From Rotaria macrura (taxonomy: Eukaryota; Rotifera; Eurotatoria; Philodinida; Philodinidae), in contig OENT01000130.1 of assembly GCA_900239685.1 (NCBI GenBank), positions 1-64,000 of the forward strand: a stretch of DNA of 64,000 bases, written 5' to 3'. Position 1 is the first letter of the stretch. Every line of letters starts with the position of its first letter. The position numbers and the translations under genes are program-made. The notes below the pieces were generated by a model. The model did no database searches. It was not told the DNA's origin and worked only from the letters and a program-made list of their open reading frames with translations. Of this stretch, positions 23,052-33,471 are shown one piece after another.

Positions 23052-25745
23052 ATGACTGGTAATGAAATGATGATAAATGCTCTTGATCAATTGGAAACCA
23101 TTTTGTTTGATGAGACTCTTCGTGATGATCTATTACATGATCCATTGACTATTATTCATGATCAATTACAACAGACTGAAAAAGAATCCAATTCTTTATC
23201 GATTGATGAAAAACAACGATTTCTTATCATTCTTCAAACGTTTGAAGTAAATTTAATTCGAACATTTCTCATTCGACTCGCTTCCAAGATGTCTACTTCT
23301 TTCGTACTCTCTCTATTGGATACTATTCGTCTTCGACTTTTGATCGACATTGATATGAATCCAGTGATGAGTGATTATTACTTTAAAATTTCACTTGTTT
23401 GGTTAACGAATGATTCAATAATGAATTATCTTACTCAAAAACAACAACATCCAATAACAAATGAATTTATTCTCGATGAACAATATCTAAATTTCTTCTG
23501 TTCGATTAGTGCACGAGCTGTCTATTACAAAACTTTTGTTTCTTCTTCTATGTGTGTCTCACGAAAAACGACACCAACATTTTTTGAATTAACAGATACT
23601 AATGATCGTCTTCTTCGAGCATTTATAACCTATCTCAATGGCTATTTCTTAGACGAACGTCAACATACAGAAAGTGATATTTCAATTTTAAAATGGTTAC
23701 TTAATATGGCTGATATCTATGGATTTATTCCGTACTTTGTTAAAACAGGCTGTCCTGAAGCCATACTCGAATGGATGAAAATAGGACAAAATGTCAATAA
23801 GACGATACCTCTCGAAACATGGCTTCTTGTCATTAGTATTTTATATAATTTTGCTCGTCATTTACTTGGTGTCAAGGCATTGAATAAATTAAAAGCATTG
23901 AAAATACTTAGCGAATGGAAAACTCGATATATATCTTCATTATCATCAGTGGATACGACGAAGACCATTGAAGATATTCTTGTTGCTTATTATCTTCTCT
24001 ATGTACTTCTCATCGAACCGAAAGAAATTAAAAAAGAAAATATGAATGAAATTCAAAAAGTTCTTGATCATATCATCGAACAAACAGTTCAAACATTTAA
24101 TTCATCGGAAATGAATTGTGGCATGTACAATATATCGGAATATTTAGCTGGTCTAGCTAAATTATGTGTCAACGATAAATTTCTTATGTATTTTATTTCA
24201 AAAGATAATATGTTCGATTTATTTCTACAAAAATTTCTCGACTTCAATCGTTTATGCACGAAAAATGATACGATCGAATCGATTGATCTCAATGCATTGA
24301 TTTGTTCGTCGTTGTATACAATCTTCTGGTCGATTAGTTTTCAATCAGATTATTATATAAAATTAAAAGAGAATAGTGAATTCATTCACTTCACCGAGCA
24401 AATATCTAAAACAGGATTAGGTGATGAACATAATGTAGCAATGAGACGTGCTGCAAAAGGTATTCGCTTTAATCTCGATCTTACGGAAACTGATCTTCAA
24501 CCGATTGAAGAAATAGAATCAAATGATGATCAAGTCAAAGTGATGATTTCGTATGCACATAAAGATACAAAACTATGTCAAAAACTTGTCAGTAATCTTG
24601 AAGGTCGTGTTCGAGGTGATGTCTGGGTGGATTTTATTAAATTAAAACCACCGTATGAAGATGATTGGGAAGAAATTGCTCGTGCTATAACACAATGTGA
24701 TGTTATTCTTATGATTGTTACGGAAAATTATTGTACATCGAAAAGTTGTCGACGTGAAGTCATACATGCCGATAAACGAAATAAACGAATTATACCTGTC
24801 TATCAAGGTAAAGAATATCAACCAGAAGATTGGTTTGAGATACGTGTTGGTTCGGCTACATTTGTACGATTTGGTGATAGTAAAAGTGAGGAACAAGTTA
24901 TGGAAACTCTTCTTACTTTGATACATGCAACAGAAAAAAGTAAACAAATTCTCGAAAGAACAACATCTCATGAAGGATCGATTGTAACCAATCAACAACA
25001 AACTATTCAATATATTGTTACGAATCCGATTGTTCCACCTCCATCACGCTCCCCATCACCACCAAAATGTGTCTCGAATCCAACAGTTGAGATTCTAACA
25101 GCTCAATCATCACCAAATTCCATAGCAGCACCAGATTTTGTACCGATTTCAACATGGCCATCGGGAAATACGAAACCGATCGGTCAATGGACATCGGCTG
25201 AACTGCAAAATTATCTTCAACTACCGACATCCATACTTGAATTATCTTCAGGTCAAGCTTTGCTCGCCTACATTCGTCTATTATCTAATGATGATGCTCT
25301 TCTCGATGAATATGAAACATGTATGCGTCAGCGTGGACTAAGTCGAGAACAATTTGCCAATCTAATTGCATCATTGCTCAGTTTACGTACTTTAAACAAT
25401 ATTGAAGAAACATCAAATCTTCCAATTAATCAATGGTCATATGAAGAAATAAAATGTTGGTTTCGTCAGAATCGTCTATCCGAATATTTATTTCATACAT
25501 TTAAATTTGTTGATGGTAGGGAATTACTCATCTATGCAAGACTAGTAACAGAATCATCAACACGTATGAATACTGAATATGATCAATTGAAATCTCGAAT
25601 CGAGTCTCAATACAACGGACAAGATTCTTTTTCACTTGATGAATATGCTCGATTTGTAAATGCACTCAAAAAACTACTCATTCGATCACAATCATCATCA
25701 TCATCTCGTGCGACAGAAGAACCCACTCAATGTACTATTTCATGA
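23052..25745 (+). CDS. Armadillo-like / TIR / SAM / SAM protein (SARM1-like, permuted order)
   Basis: Intronless coding region of 897 residues. Residues about 1-480 are entirely helical, repeat-like and armadillo/HEAT in character. Residues about 490-630 form a TIR domain: VKVMISYAHKDTKLCQKLV (strand A and box 1), DVWVDF, CDVILMIVTENYCTSKSC, then CRREVIHAD with Glu569 at the position of the NAD-cleaving glutamate of SARM1-type TIRs, and KRIIPVY. After a Ser/Pro-rich linker come two SAM-like domains, PIGQWTSAELQNYLQL (about 709-775) and PINQWSYEEIKCWFRQ (about 790-880). SARM1 has ARM-SAM-SAM-TIR; here the SAM pair follows the TIR. By analogy the ARM part could restrain the TIR and the SAMs could oligomerise it; NADase activity is inferred from the Glu only. 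Cytosolic; no signal peptide. Confidence 0.82.
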   Translation: MTGNEMMINALDQLETILFDETLRDDLLHDPLTIIHDQLQQTEKESNSLSIDEKQRFLIILQTFEVNLIRTFLIRLASKMSTSFVLSLLDTIRLRLLIDIDMNPVMSDYYFKISLVWLTNDSIMNYLTQKQQHPITNEFILDEQYLNFFCSISARAVYYKTFVSSSMCVSRKTTPTFFELTDTNDRLLRAFITYLNGYFLDERQHTESDISILKWLLNMADIYGFIPYFVKTGCPEAILEWMKIGQNVNKTIPLETWLLVISILYNFARHLLGVKALNKLKALKILSEWKTRYISSLSSVDTTKTIEDILVAYYLLYVLLIEPKEIKKENMNEIQKVLDHIIEQTVQTFNSSEMNCGMYNISEYLAGLAKLCVNDKFLMYFISKDNMFDLFLQKFLDFNRLCTKNDTIESIDLNALICSSLYTIFWSISFQSDYYIKLKENSEFIHFTEQISKTGLGDEHNVAMRRAAKGIRFNLDLTETDLQPIEEIESNDDQVKVMISYAHKDTKLCQKLVSNLEGRVRGDVWVDFIKLKPPYEDDWEEIARAITQCDVILMIVTENYCTSKSCRREVIHADKRNKRIIPVYQGKEYQPEDWFEIRVGSATFVRFGDSKSEEQVMETLLTLIHATEKSKQILERTTSHEGSIVTNQQQTIQYIVTNPIVPPPSRSPSPPKCVSNPTVEILTAQSSPNSIAAPDFVPISTWPSGNTKPIGQWTSAELQNYLQLPTSILELSSGQALLAYIRLLSNDDALLDEYETCMRQRGLSREQFANLIASLLSLRTLNNIEETSNLPINQWSYEEIKCWFRQNRLSEYLFHTFKFVDGRELLIYARLVTESSTRMNTEYDQLKSRIESQYNGQDSFSLDEYARFVNALKKLLIRSQSSSSSRATEEPTQCTIS

Positions 25746-27412
25746 ATTGTTATTCAATTTTTTATTATTTCTAATTCGAACACAATCAATGTTTACTTTT
25801 CTTTTTCTTAAACTGCTTTGTAATCTTCGAGCAGAGAATGTTGTACAGTTGCATGTAGATTGAATCATATTAAGTACCTACACCTACTCTTCAATCGAAT
25901 TAAAATTGTATTGTTTGCTTGATTATATGTATAAATAAGACGATTGGCTGATCCATCCATGTATTAAAGTAAAATCATAACATACACATGCAACTATAGA
26001 AAAACAACTTTCGTGATTCCTAAATATATGATATACACGTTATTATTTTTCTATTTGAAAACTATGAAATTTGAACCTAATATTTGAATATAGTTAAATT
26101 TTTAATCAATAACATTGGATGGTATATTTTATGTATGTTTTTTTTTTGCAAGACAATAACGGTTGTTTGTTGAACAATTATAACTTCAGTTACATTCTTC
26201 ATTTCACGTCTTGTATCAATCATGATGACTAACTTCTTCATGGCATTCTTTCATTTTTTTTCTGTACAAGTTTTCGCATACTACAGGAGAATGATTGCTT
26301 ATTAATCCATCAGCAACATTGGGATCACCAAATTTAATTCGTTTAAAATTCATATGCACTTAGAACTTGAGTCGACAATCTTTCCAGCTATTCCCAAGAA
26401 ATAAACTAGTACTATCATACAATAAATGTTTTATAGAAAATTGATCGCAACATTTGTGATTCAAACCTTGACTTTTGATCAGTAAGAACTATTCTATATT
26501 GATAGGAACATGATCTGAATGTATATAATTTAGTGACATACGCAATTTTGATTTAAAATTTCATTTTTATCTTTTCTCGCGGGTTAAAATATGTTGAACT
26601 TTTTTCTACAAGAAAAAAATGAAACATGACGTTCGTCGGATGTGGTCAGAAAAGAAGTTTTTCTCTAACATAAATATTAGTGAATGGATTTGAATTCATG
26701 AAAAATTTCGTTATGCGTACTTGGAACTTCTCAATTACTAAACTTATTTAGACAAAAAGTTAAAACTTGGAGATTTTGTTATTGAAAATGGAATTTATTA
26801 AAGGAATATTTTTGTTTTGTTTTCTTATGACAATGATAATTAAATCAATGAAAAAGTTGATTAGAGAAAGCTGAGAATGTATATTTTATCGTCATTGAAC
26901 TCTTCTGAATCGTTTCGAATGTCCTGAAGTCGGTTAAATTGTGAGTCAAATCTTAATCTAAAACACCGTCTTTGGATACTCTATGTTGAAGCAAAGTTAC
27001 AAAAATTTCATAGTTTTTGTTTCAATATTAACTTAGAGGAAAACCTATCACAAAGAAGAACTCTGACTTTCACGGCACTTGATAGAGAATAATTCAGTGC
27101 ATCTGCTGACATGTAGATGATCTCTTGAATGTGAAAATATCTTTTTTTCAGTATGCAGAAACTATGGACTCCCCTCAATGATCCACAGATTTTGAATTTC
27201 ATGAAAGCATTGGCATCCTTTTATAAATTTGCCAACCAATCTTATACTTACTTTAAGTATATATTTGCTTAACCGACAGAAACGTGATCTCCTTCTACTT
27301 TCGGTTTAGAATGAATTATTCAGTAAGAAATTTTATAATTACGAAAATATTTATCGAATTCTATCAATATACTTACATATGATTCAGACTGAACAGTAAT
27401 AATTACAACAAA
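25746..27412. other. Intergenic, nothing supported
   Basis: AT-rich spacer after the TIR gene; its first few hundred bases should be 3' UTR. No domain-bearing open frame. Confidence 0.45.
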
Positions 27413-27711
27413 CCCAGGTCAATCAAAATGGCCGCCGTTACAGTATCGTAAACGGTCGTTTTTACATCGTATACCACGGCTAAACGACTGTTTTAAGCCG
27501 TATTATGGCGTTTTAACAAGGTCAGTATTACGGACGTATACGGACATCGTATATACGCCGTAAAACCCTCGTAAAGACAACGTAATACTATCGTATTCTA
27601 AAGAACATACGGCCGTATTACTGACCTTGTTAAAACGGGATAATACGACGCCGTAATGGGCCGTGTTTTCATCGTATACGACCGTTTACGGATCGTTCTG
27701 TTTGACCTGGG
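27413..27711. mobile_element. MITE-like long inverted-repeat element, 299 bp
   Basis: Termini CCCAGGTCAA and its complement TTGACCTGGG (one mismatch inside: TCAAT/TCAAA) bound a nearly self-complementary sequence. The arms 27510-27533 and 27613-27636 pair over 24 bases with one mismatch. The element is much richer in CG and CGTA words (TACGG, CGTATAC) than its surroundings. It is non-coding and flanked by AAA on both sides, so a 3-bp target duplication is possible but not convincing in AT-rich DNA. It fits a non-autonomous DNA transposon able to fold into one long hairpin. Confidence 0.75.
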
Positions 27712-29711
27712 AAACATTATGTTCCCATACGTTGCATCAGGTCTACTGGCCACTCCATATATATTTCATTCAGAAACATTAGAAGATTCGCATAGATACA
27801 AAATTTGAATGCTAATAATAGGAATGATATTTTTAAGCACAAATTTCTCCACGGCTATATTTTTCTCACTGCTTATTCAGAGATGGTCCTCATCTCATAA
27901 TTTTCAACTATGAGTTGATATTCATCTGCCAGAAGTCATCGATATGGTGCAATCTATTGTCGATGCAGACGAACATACTTCGCATTAGTTAATAGTGCGC
28001 AGACATCGAAAGGATTTACGTGAGACATATTGAAGCCTTTATTTGTTGCACAGTACTAATGTGAAAAATTTTCTTTCTGCTATAACCAATTGTCGAGAAG
28101 AAGAAACATGAGACTAGGAATTAGATTTATTGGTTACATGCACTTTGATAAATTCTAGGTAACATATTTTCAAGCCAATATAAAAGCTCCTAAAGAGAAG
28201 CAATAACTAACGACATTGATTAACTTATGTATTGCCAGTTTCATGGAGTGAACTGGAAATTTTCAAAGAATATTTTTATACTTTAGTTTGAAATCTCTAT
28301 TTTCGATGTGGCTGTGAAAGTGGCATGCATCATTGCTGACAATGGTTCTTAACTTCCCAGGGGTATAAGACCCTGCAATATTTCAAGTAGGTAACGAGAA
28401 AATTTTCACGACTAGCAGTTTGCTAGAAGCTGTATATATGTTAACTTAGAATGTATTGAAATCTCAACGAATCAAACGACTTCACGACATAGCGTTATGA
28501 ATGCACGTGTAGTACTCAGTATCTATATAGAACAAAAGGTTAGTCATCATTCCAGTATTCCATGCTAATGTAGAATGTTATTTTAGATAGAAACCATATT
28601 TCTTGTAAAATGAAAAGAAATAAGTAAGAAAAAGCTGTTTTATAATTTTAGAAAAAGTCATGCAAAAGTCTAATTTTACTTATATTTGAAAATGATGGTA
28701 TGCTAGGCTCTTTTTGTTTCGGATCGCTTTCGTCATTTAGTTCAGTGTGATGTATTCAAATATTAAAAAAGAAGACTAATAAAAACTCTAATGAGATTTT
28801 AAGTTACGAGCGCCTCATACATACTCTAAATACTTCAATATTCGAATATCTGGGTCTGTACACACCAATGATCGCCGATTCTTTCAATTTGTTTATTTTC
28901 CAGTGAAAACCCTAATTTGACTTAAAAATATCAAGTCCTCTTAATTACGAATATGAATAACACCTTCACCGTATGTGAATTTTGGACCTCCGAGTTAATA
29001 GCTATCTTTATCGATGTCGTAATCAATAAAGAGTTTATGACTAATTGGTGTGGCATGAAATGATATTTGAATAATATAGCATTTTCATGAAAAGAAAAAA
29101 CTCTCTTTAAAAAAATCGAATAAAGAGTAATCTACAAGTGTCATTATTTTATAAATCATTCATGTGCCCATGAACAACGAGGAAAAGCAACTGAGAAAAA
29201 TTCAACTTAAGCTTCATTATCATCTCGTTGAAAATTCGATCAGAAACAAACATTCATCAAAGATAATTGAAGAAGAAAGTGAAATGAAACTTAAGAATTA
29301 TTGATCATCGTATATCCGTTGAGAATGAAAAAATAAAATTTGTATTCCAATCACGAGTGACAAATGTTTACTAACGTAGTCGACATATTTTTTATTTGCT
29401 CGTATTGATACTGAAAAGACGAAGCCTTACGGAACACGTGTAAGCGAAGGCAAGAACAGAGGAACCCTCATCAAATAGTATCCCACTTTAAGCAAGTAAC
29501 ATGCATAATTATAAAGATTTTTATTCTAGCGTCTGAATATACTTAGGGCATACCGTCAACGTACAGACAGAAACGAAGAAAAAAAATTATATACTCAGTG
29601 TATTGCACTGTATACTATTGGAGAAAATGGGTGACTATAATTAAACATGTAAAAAAAAGGATACACACTCTTGTTATGCAAACTACACCTATGCAATGTA
29701 TACGAATCCAA
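27712..29711. other. Intergenic, nothing supported
   Basis: No credible exon on either strand; stops are frequent in all frames. Confidence 0.45.
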
Positions 29712-29800
29712 CTGTACATCCACAACTTTTGGGCTTGATTAGCAAAAGTCCTTTGCTAATTAATCAAACTTTTGCTACGAATTATTTTATAGATGTACAG
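29712..29800. repeat. Small hairpin element with 9-bp terminal inverted repeats
   Basis: CTGTACATC at the left end and GATGTACAG at the right end enclose an 89-bp segment. Its centre folds: ATTAGCAAA (29738-29746), loop AGTCC, TTTGCTAAT (29752-29760). Outer TTGATT/AATCAA bases extend the stem after a bulge. It abuts the 3' end of the glycosidase pseudogene. Confidence 0.5.
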
Positions 29801-30596
29801 CTAAATCGAAAACAGTTTATAACAAGTATCAGAAAGAATATCGATGTATAATTGTCGTTCCAGAATCGTAATGTGATAAACATATGGTGCATTCAGTTTA
29901 TTTACTCGTATCGTTAATGAGACTTCGAGATAGTCAATTTGAGCCTGAATAAAATCAAGTGAGTACGGAAGTTGAGGTCAAATATGTAGTCCATCCGTCT
30001 GAGCTCTGGCACCAATAAAACCATGTAGAAATGACACAACAGTAATGCCTGATTCAGGAAATGGGAAGTTACTTCTGATTTGTACAAAATCTTCGCCGAA
30101 ATCATCTCGTATTCGTCTTTTCTCATAGTTAAAAGTTAAACAGTTCGAATCGTTATCAACACGTTCTAACATGGTAGTCAATATATTGAAAGCTTGATTA
30201 GTATAATTAAAACGAAGACGAGCCACAACCTCATAGTATGTTAACCAAATCATTGAACTACCACTTTCAAAAAGACCATCATGAGGTCGTCGTCCTAAAT
30301 CAGGATCGGAACATCCATTCCAATCCGATTGAGCCACATTTTTAGTTGTTGTTCTTGCTGCTAAAATATTAAAATATACATTTATATCACCATTTTGTGG
30401 ACCAATGAGAATAGAATCAGCGGACTGTGATAACCAGTGAAATCTACGATCGGCTTTAGTTTGACTATCAAAACCACGAGTAAGTGCTTCAAGATTAATA
30501 AAACCATAACCATTATCATGTTGATTACCATATTTATCAACCCAGCCAACATGTCTTCCTATAGTTTCATTCCAAAAGACTTCATCGAACCAATTC
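29801..30596 (-). pseudogene. Six-hairpin glycosidase fragment, 5'-truncated, with in-frame TGA
   Basis: C-terminal part of a secreted-type (alpha/alpha)6 glycoside hydrolase. From an acceptor-like AG at 30597-30598 the frame reads NWFDEVFWNETIGRHVGWVD, then DNGYGFINLEALTRGF, RRPHDGLFESGSSMIWLTYYE and FLHGFIGARAQTDGLHI. There a TGA (29978-29980) interrupts it. The same frame then continues for 58 sense codons (PQLPYSLDFIQAQIDYLE...) to a TAG at 29801. The unbroken coding character past the TGA shows a nonsense change or base error rather than a natural end. Upstream exons are missing: the sequence beyond 30597 is a GC-rich fold-back with a gap, and nothing beyond it looks like glycosidase. 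The exact GH family is not certain. Confidence 0.65.
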
Positions 30597-30618
30597 CTAT
30601 AGTTGTCAGTAGGTGTTC

Positions 30619-30878
30619 GACAGCTCCAGCTACACAGCTCTCGAGAGCTGCCCAAAAGAGCTGGGGAACAGCTCNNNNNNNNNNNNNNNNNNNNNNNNNN
30701 NNNNNNNNNNNNNNNNNNNNNNNNNNNNNNNNNNNNNNNNNNNNNNNNNNNNNNNNNNNNNNNNNNNNNNNNNNNNNNNNNNNNNNNNNNNNNNNNNNNN
30801 NNNNNNNNNNNNNNNNGAGCTGTTCCCCAGCTCTTTTGGGCAGCTCTCGAGAGCCATGGAGCTGGAGCTGGAGCTGTC
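30619..30878. repeat. GC-rich fold-back (inverted repeat) around an assembly gap
   Basis: The 38 bases at 30637-30674 and those at 30817-30854 are perfect inverse complements, rich in AGCTC/GAGCT words, separated only by an N run. Outer arms (CAGCTCCAGC on the left, GCTGGAGCTGGAGCTG on the right) extend the symmetry imperfectly. Composition is far above the local GC content. It may be a fold-back transposon or satellite hairpin; the palindrome plausibly caused the assembly break. Confidence 0.7.
30675..30816. other. Assembly gap (142 N)
   Basis: Run of N inside the fold-back repeat. True size unknown. Confidence 0.99.
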
Positions 30879-30881
30879 GCA

Positions 30882-32373
30882 CGCCTAGTTGGCACAAAAA
30901 TTATGAAATAATACAATTTTTCTATATGACGATAAATTTGAAGTTCTCATTCACATCAAGAAAACATGATATTTTTTTCTTCCTATCATTACTCAGATAC
31001 GAAAAGAGTTCCTCGACTTTCTTCTATTGACATCTTGTTGATAATTTTGCACTCTTCATTCTTTTCATCTGAGTACCTACATCAAGTTTGTTCATCTATA
31101 GACAAAGTTATGTTTGAGGCAATAAAATATATATATAGGCATACAATTATCGATCACTTTGATCGAATAGTCTGTTAATAGATAATTACTTATTTTCCAT
31201 ATCCTTTTGATTTGACAATACAGTAGCATGAGTACTAATAGCTTCTGTTTCATCCCGAATGGAAAATGATTTTCGAGCATATAATTATTTATGAATAAGT
31301 TAATGCATCTTTTAAATATTAGACGAACTATAGCTTTACATTAATAAGCTCCTGTTTTCACATCAATATACTATCCAATGTGTTTTGTAGATCGATATTT
31401 TCATATTGTATCTGAGCCATATAAACTATTCGATCAGCTTATTCTTCATGTATCAACATAAGAAAAAGAACTTCAACTAAGTAATTCACTTACAGTCCTA
31501 CATCCGTGTCAGCAACACTTCGTCTATTCGAATTCGGTTGAGTTTTTTTCTCAGGAAGTTAAGGGATGTACATGTTCTATAGTTATCCGTGGATGACAAG
31601 AAAATATTTCTTTTTCTTTTTTAAACAAATGCGTATGTGTTAGCACATGTTTTCTATGGACTCGTGCGAATATCTGAAGGCGATTCACGAGAGGTATGTT
31701 ACTACATTTATCAAGATTATAGCTAGAAATTTGTATGAAAACAGTTACATTGTTCGTAATTATTGAGTACGCTGCTGTTTCAGTATTCAACAGAGAAAGA
31801 AAAGACAGTATTATACGAATTCGAATCCTGGGCTTTTCTTTTGTCAAGAGAGGGAACGTTCATTTAACAGCTTTTGTTAATATAGATAGTAATGTTAAGA
31901 ACTTGAATTCTTTCAGATTTATTGTGTTGAGGAGTGTCGATGAACATCAAAACCATTGATTTCATACAGGAAGTTTACAGAAGTTGATTAATACGGTATT
32001 TGGTTATTTATTAAAGACTCTGGCTAATATAAATATAAAGCTCATGATGATTTGCTGCAGTATCAAAATAGTTGGTACCTTGTTAGTTGAAAAAAAAGTA
32101 ATTTATTTCTAAGATATCACATATATTTTTGAAATTTAATCTTCTCACATCTTAAATGTTGAATTGAATGAGAACATGTCAATATTTTTATCAAGCAATT
32201 AAGTAAACTTGTCTATCACGAATAAGAGAAATGGATGGCGATGATTGTCTCACGTAGAAGAATGATTTTTGTCTCGACTATGTTTAATTTCAGATCTATT
32301 CAAAAACAGAATTTTATCATTTTGGTGAATTCTAATTTATGAAGTTGTTAAGCAGAGTGACTGTAAAACTCGT
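30882..32373. other. Intergenic, nothing supported
   Basis: Spacer between the fold-back repeat and the methyltransferase-like gene. No upstream exons of the truncated glycosidase could be found here on the minus strand. Confidence 0.45.
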
Positions 32374-33471
32374 ATGAATATCAAGATGAATGTCAAAATA
32401 GAAAATTGTATAACTATGAAAAACACGTCGTCGTCGACGATCCAACCTATTGAAAGTGTATCACCGTGTTTCAGAAACAATCAAGATCGAGGATTAGTCG
32501 AAACTGAACTAGTTCGTGAGCAACTGTACAATCAGTTATTGAAGTTTATCAGGTTATGGCTTTTTGATAATAATGTTTATCCGCCTTGGTCTAGAAAACG
32601 CATATCACATCTTCTACTCCGTTATATATTCATCAAGAAGGCAACCCTTACTCGTCCAATGCCAGATCCTGTATTTGCCATTGGTATATGCCCCATAGCG
32701 AGACGTCAGTTCTACAGCGATCTAAAATATTTTGAAGTAAACAACGGTAATCGATTAGTTGATCTAATCGATCATCAACTTGTTCTATCTGCGCTTGAAG
32801 TATGCGCAGCAAACATCGGAAAAGATTCACCCGTACTGCTCCTATCGAATGGTAAAAATAAGCTTGCGTATCGAGGTCGAGTACAAGAGGATTTTGCAGG
32901 ATTAGCTCAACGCTTTGGATCCGATTATTATAATGCAGCATTTGCACTCGGACTACGATACAATTACATATATCTCCATGGCCATGGGCTAGCTCGAGCA
33001 TACGAAAATGAAACAAAATTGAGTCCAGACTATCCATTTGCATGTGAATGCTTTGCATCTGCCTTCAATCATTATTTTGACCGATACTACTCTGCTTTTC
33101 CAGACCTCGAGGCATTTTTTGGATCACGAGGTTGCTTTTTTAAAGCCAATTGGGAAAAAGAACCACCCGGTATGATTTATTATACGTGTCCCCCATTTGA
33201 CCCCTCTCTCATGGAATTGTGTGCAGATCGCGTTTTGGATATATTAAATAATCATAAAGTTTCACAAGCTCACTTTATCATGACCATACCTGGAAGTTGG
33301 AGAGATTTTACGGCTCTTGAGAAACTAAAACGAAGTCCATGGACAGTACGAATTATTGATTATCCAAAGGGTCAATTGCCGTTTATTGATTATATGGCAA
33401 GCAAAAAGAATCGAATTATTTATCCAACTGATATTTGTGAAATTGTGCTCACAAATTCTAATCCACGATAG
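32374..33471 (+). CDS. PCIF1-like (CAPAM-family) adenosine N6-methyltransferase-like protein
   Basis: Intronless, 365 residues. The C-terminal two thirds matches the layout of the PCIF1 catalytic region: YYSAFPDLEAFFGSRGCFF (the aromatic S-x-F-P-D ... F-G-S-x-G-x-F-F block), about 20 residues later TCPPFDPSLMELCADRVLDIL, then HFIMTIPGSWRDF. Human PCIF1 places N6-methyl on the cap-adjacent 2'-O-methyladenosine of mRNA using an NPPF motif. Here the motif is CPPF with Cys272, so catalysis may be altered or lost. The N-terminal WW domain of animal PCIF1 is absent; the first 45 residues are polar and unconserved. Start chosen at the first ATG, but ATGs at codons 5 and 15 are possible. Lack of introns could mean retroposition or transfer (PCIF1-like proteins also occur in protists and giant viruses); that is inference. 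Confidence 0.7.
   Translation: MNIKMNVKIENCITMKNTSSSTIQPIESVSPCFRNNQDRGLVETELVREQLYNQLLKFIRLWLFDNNVYPPWSRKRISHLLLRYIFIKKATLTRPMPDPVFAIGICPIARRQFYSDLKYFEVNNGNRLVDLIDHQLVLSALEVCAANIGKDSPVLLLSNGKNKLAYRGRVQEDFAGLAQRFGSDYYNAAFALGLRYNYIYLHGHGLARAYENETKLSPDYPFACECFASAFNHYFDRYYSAFPDLEAFFGSRGCFFKANWEKEPPGMIYYTCPPFDPSLMELCADRVLDILNNHKVSQAHFIMTIPGSWRDFTALEKLKRSPWTVRIIDYPKGQLPFIDYMASKKNRIIYPTDICEIVLTNSNPR

Noticed and set aside
24642..25010. Antisense frame of 122 codons within the TIR gene
   Set aside because: Shadow of a strongly supported TIR coding frame.
32648..33058. Antisense frame of 136 codons within the PCIF1-like gene
   Set aside because: Shadow of the sense gene; no recognisable domain.
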